Shown here: piece by piece, positions 5,842 to 7,335 of the stretch
Layout of the letters: each line of letters starts with the position of its first letter
Position numbering within the stretch: position 1 is the stretch's first letter
Assembly: GCA_938007945.1 (NCBI GenBank)
Contig: CALLME010000143.1
Span: forward strand, 1 to 7,335
Direction of reading: 5' to 3'
Length of the DNA: 7,335 nt
Source of the DNA: an uncultured Caulobacterales bacterium
Lineage (GTDB): Bacteria; Pseudomonadota; Alphaproteobacteria; Caulobacterales; Maricaulaceae
The notes under the pieces: model-generated
The model's input: the letters and a program-made list of their open reading frames with translations, nothing else
Told to the model about the DNA's origin: nothing
Databases searched by the model: none
Program-made: the position numbers and the translations under genes

Positions 5842-6294
5842 ATGGCGATTATAACTCTAGATGAATTACGCGGGACGCAAGGCGCGCTGCTTGGGCTTGA
5901 CCCTGGCACAAAAACGCTGGGCCTCGCCATATCGGACCGTACGCGGCTCATCTCTTCCCCGCTCCATACCATCAAGCGCACAAAGTTCGGAGCAGATGCG
6001 CAGAGCCTTCTCACGACTTATGACGAGAACGAAGCGTCAGCCCTTATCGTTGGCTATCCGCTCAATATGAACGGTACGCCTGGCCCGCGCACGCAGTCGG
6101 TCAAAGATTTTTGCACCAACCTTTTGCGCCTCCGCGACATCCCCATTTTCCTCTGGGATGAGCGCATGTCCACCATGGCCGTCACCCGCACCATGATAAG
6201 CGCCGATATGAGCCGTAAAAAACGCGCAGAGAATGTCGATAAACTCGCAGCGAGCTATATTTTGCAAGGCGTGCTGGATAGGCTCCGGGCCTAA
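5842..6294 (+). CDS. ruvX: RuvX/YqgF family nuclease, putative Holliday junction resolvase or pre-16S rRNA nuclease
   Basis: The 150-residue protein is full length for the YqgF/RuvX family, which has an RNase H-like fold. In E. coli the protein takes part in 5' maturation of 16S rRNA, and a Holliday-junction resolvase role has been proposed from homology. Motifs are LGLDPGTKTLGLAISD (17-32, Asp20 catalytic), IVGYPLNMNGTPGPR (69-83), FLWDERMST (103-111, Asp106/Glu107) and VDKLAASYILQ (132-142, Asp133). All expected acidic residues are present. The ATG at 5842 is 8 bp after the previous stop. An open frame upstream of it is the out-of-frame image of the membrane-protein gene and carries no RuvX similarity. 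The ribosome binding site is weak, which fits coupling to the upstream gene. It is the last gene of the operon. Confidence 0.95.
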   Translation: MAIITLDELRGTQGALLGLDPGTKTLGLAISDRTRLISSPLHTIKRTKFGADAQSLLTTYDENEASALIVGYPLNMNGTPGPRTQSVKDFCTNLLRLRDIPIFLWDERMSTMAVTRTMISADMSRKKRAENVDKLAASYILQGVLDRLRA

Positions 6295-6314
6295 GCGAGT
6301 TGCGCGTCCAACCG

Positions 6315-6343
6315 TTGACTCTCCCCCCGCCCGCGCTTAAACC
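6315..6343 (+). promoter_or_regulatory. Putative housekeeping promoter of pyrB
   Basis: TTGACT (6315-6320), a 17-bp C-rich spacer and TAAACC (6338-6343). Read as TTGACTC-N14-GCTTAAAC it fits the Caulobacter-type consensus with one mismatch in the -10 part. It starts 20 bp after the ruvX stop and lies 23 bp before the pyrB ATG. No terminator hairpin is evident between ruvX and pyrB, so read-through from the upstream operon may add to expression. Confidence 0.65.
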
Positions 6344-6366
6344 CTCCAAAATCTTAGAGAGGCTTT

Positions 6367-7335
6367 ATGTCGGCACCTAAAGACCATGTTGCGGAATACC
6401 CGTTTTCAAAGGCGCATTGCCTGTCTATTTCTGATTTTCACCGTATGGATATTGAAGCGCTTCTGGCGCTGGGTGAGCATTATCTTGACCTCTCAGTTCA
6501 AAAATCCCCGACACGAAATATCCTTGCGGGCAAGACACTGATTAATCTGTTTTTTGAAAACTCCACCCGCACCGAAAAGAGCTTTGAGCTTGCAGGACGC
6601 AGGCTTGGCGCGGACGTGATTAATATGAATATCGCAACGTCTAGCGCAGCCAAAGGCGAAACGTTGCTGGATACGGCAACGACGCTGAACGCGATGAACC
6701 CAGACCTTCTTGTCGTGCGTCACGGCAGTTCTGGCGCGCCCGCTCTTCTTGCGCAAAAGGTGTCCTGCGCTGTGATTAACGCGGGCGACGGCATGCACGA
6801 ACATCCCACCCAAGCGCTGCTTGACGCCTTGACCTTACGCCAAGCTTTTGGCGGTGATATTGACGGGCTTCGCATAGCGATTTGCGGCGATATTTTGCAC
6901 TCGCGAGTGGCGCGCTCTAATGTAGAGCTTCTTAATTTGCTCGGCTGTGAAGTGCGCCTCATCGGGCCGCCGACACTCCTGCCGGCTGATGCAGACCGTT
7001 GGGGCGTGGATGTCTTTCACGATATGAAAGAGGGCTTAAGCGGCTGTGATGTTGTTATGATGCTGCGGCTACAGCTTGAGCGAATGAGCGGGGCATTTGT
7101 GCCGAGCACGCGCGAATATTTCCATTTCTACGGCCTAGACCGCAAGAAACTCAGCTATGCCAAACCAGGCGCGCTGGTCATGCATCCTGGCCCTATGAAC
7201 CGCGGCGTGGAAATTGCCAGCGCGATAGCCGACGACCCAGATGTGAGCCTGATCACGCAACAAGTCGAGACAGGCGTCGCCATGCGGATGGGAATTTTAC
7301 ACGCGCTGTCAGAGGCGCAAGACGCGAGGGCCAAG
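6367..7335 (+). CDS. pyrB: Aspartate carbamoyltransferase catalytic subunit (open at right edge)
   Basis: PyrB joins carbamoyl phosphate and aspartate to make N-carbamoylaspartate, the first committed step of pyrimidine synthesis, in the cytoplasm. 323 codons are visible, about the usual full length, so only a few residues are missing. Carbamoyl-phosphate site motifs are FFENSTRT (62-69, Ser66-Thr67-Arg68-Thr69) and HPTQALLD (146-153). The mobile loop Ser92/Lys96 region is TSSAAKGE. The aspartate domain shows [11 protein letters not shown] (174-184), MLRLQLERM (232-240), HPGPMNRG (273-280) and [10 protein letters not shown] (299-308). All catalytic positions expected from the family appear intact. 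MLRLQ replaces the common MLRVQ, a conservative change. A GAGAGG ribosome binding site ends four bases before the ATG. In related genomes pyrC often follows pyrB; what follows here lies outside the window. Confidence 0.98.
   Translation, partial: MSAPKDHVAEYPFSKAHCLSISDFHRMDIEALLALGEHYLDLSVQKSPTRNILAGKTLINLFFENSTRTEKSFELAGRRLGADVINMNIATSSAAKGETLLDTATTLNAMNPDLLVVRHGSSGAPALLAQKVSCAVINAGDGMHEHPTQALLDALTLRQAFGGDIDGLRIAICGDILHSRVARSNVELLNLLGCEVRLIGPPTLLPADADRWGVDVFHDMKEGLSGCDVVMMLRLQLERMSGAFVPSTREYFHFYGLDRKKLSYAKPGALVMHPGPMNRGVEIASAIADDPDVSLITQQVETGVAMRMGILHALSEAQDARAK

Noticed and set aside
6295..6366. Terminator between ruvX and pyrB
   Set aside because: No stem followed by a T run is visible; the space is taken by the pyrB promoter and leader.

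Overview
The window looks like chromosomal DNA of an alphaproteobacterium, most likely in or near the Caulobacterales/Maricaulales (Hyphomonadaceae-like). This is inferred from the gatCAB, ruvX and pyrB protein sequences, the moderate-to-high GC content, promoter-like sites fitting the Caulobacter housekeeping pattern, and intergenic palindromes of kinds common in alphaproteobacteria. No lineage marker such as rRNA is present, so the placement is tentative. Family calls are made by eye, without database searches.

Left part (1-2450, minus strand): the gatC-gatA-gatB operon for the tRNA-dependent Asp/Glu amidotransferase, read right to left. gatC and gatA are complete and nearly touching. gatB is cut by the left window edge after 166 codons. 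A ~100-bp palindromic element fills the 127-bp gatA-gatB spacer.

Middle (2490-3480): a visibly AT-richer minus-strand gene for a small exported protein resembling bacterial TIMP/netrin-like domain proteins. It is followed by a ~400-bp gene-free stretch with two tandem copies of a 124-126-bp inverted-repeat element. The copies share their ends but have unrelated centres.

Right part (3430-6294, plus strand): a tight five-gene operon behind one recognisable promoter. It holds two tandem PlsC-like acyltransferase paralogs, a MAPEG-family membrane protein, a multi-pass membrane protein of the family often labelled 'CobQ' (YdjM/DUF457-like motifs), and ruvX. pyrB (6367 to the right edge, 323 codons visible) follows with its own promoter. 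gatCAB, ruvX and pyrB are housekeeping genes. The acyltransferase/membrane block and the exported protein sit between them and look accessory, with a lipid or envelope theme.

I do not see a defence system, CRISPR array, transposase, tRNA or rRNA. The least ordinary features are the two palindrome families and the paired acyltransferases. The two palindrome families resemble known dispersed alphaproteobacterial repeats, so their novelty lies at most in their detailed structure and placement.
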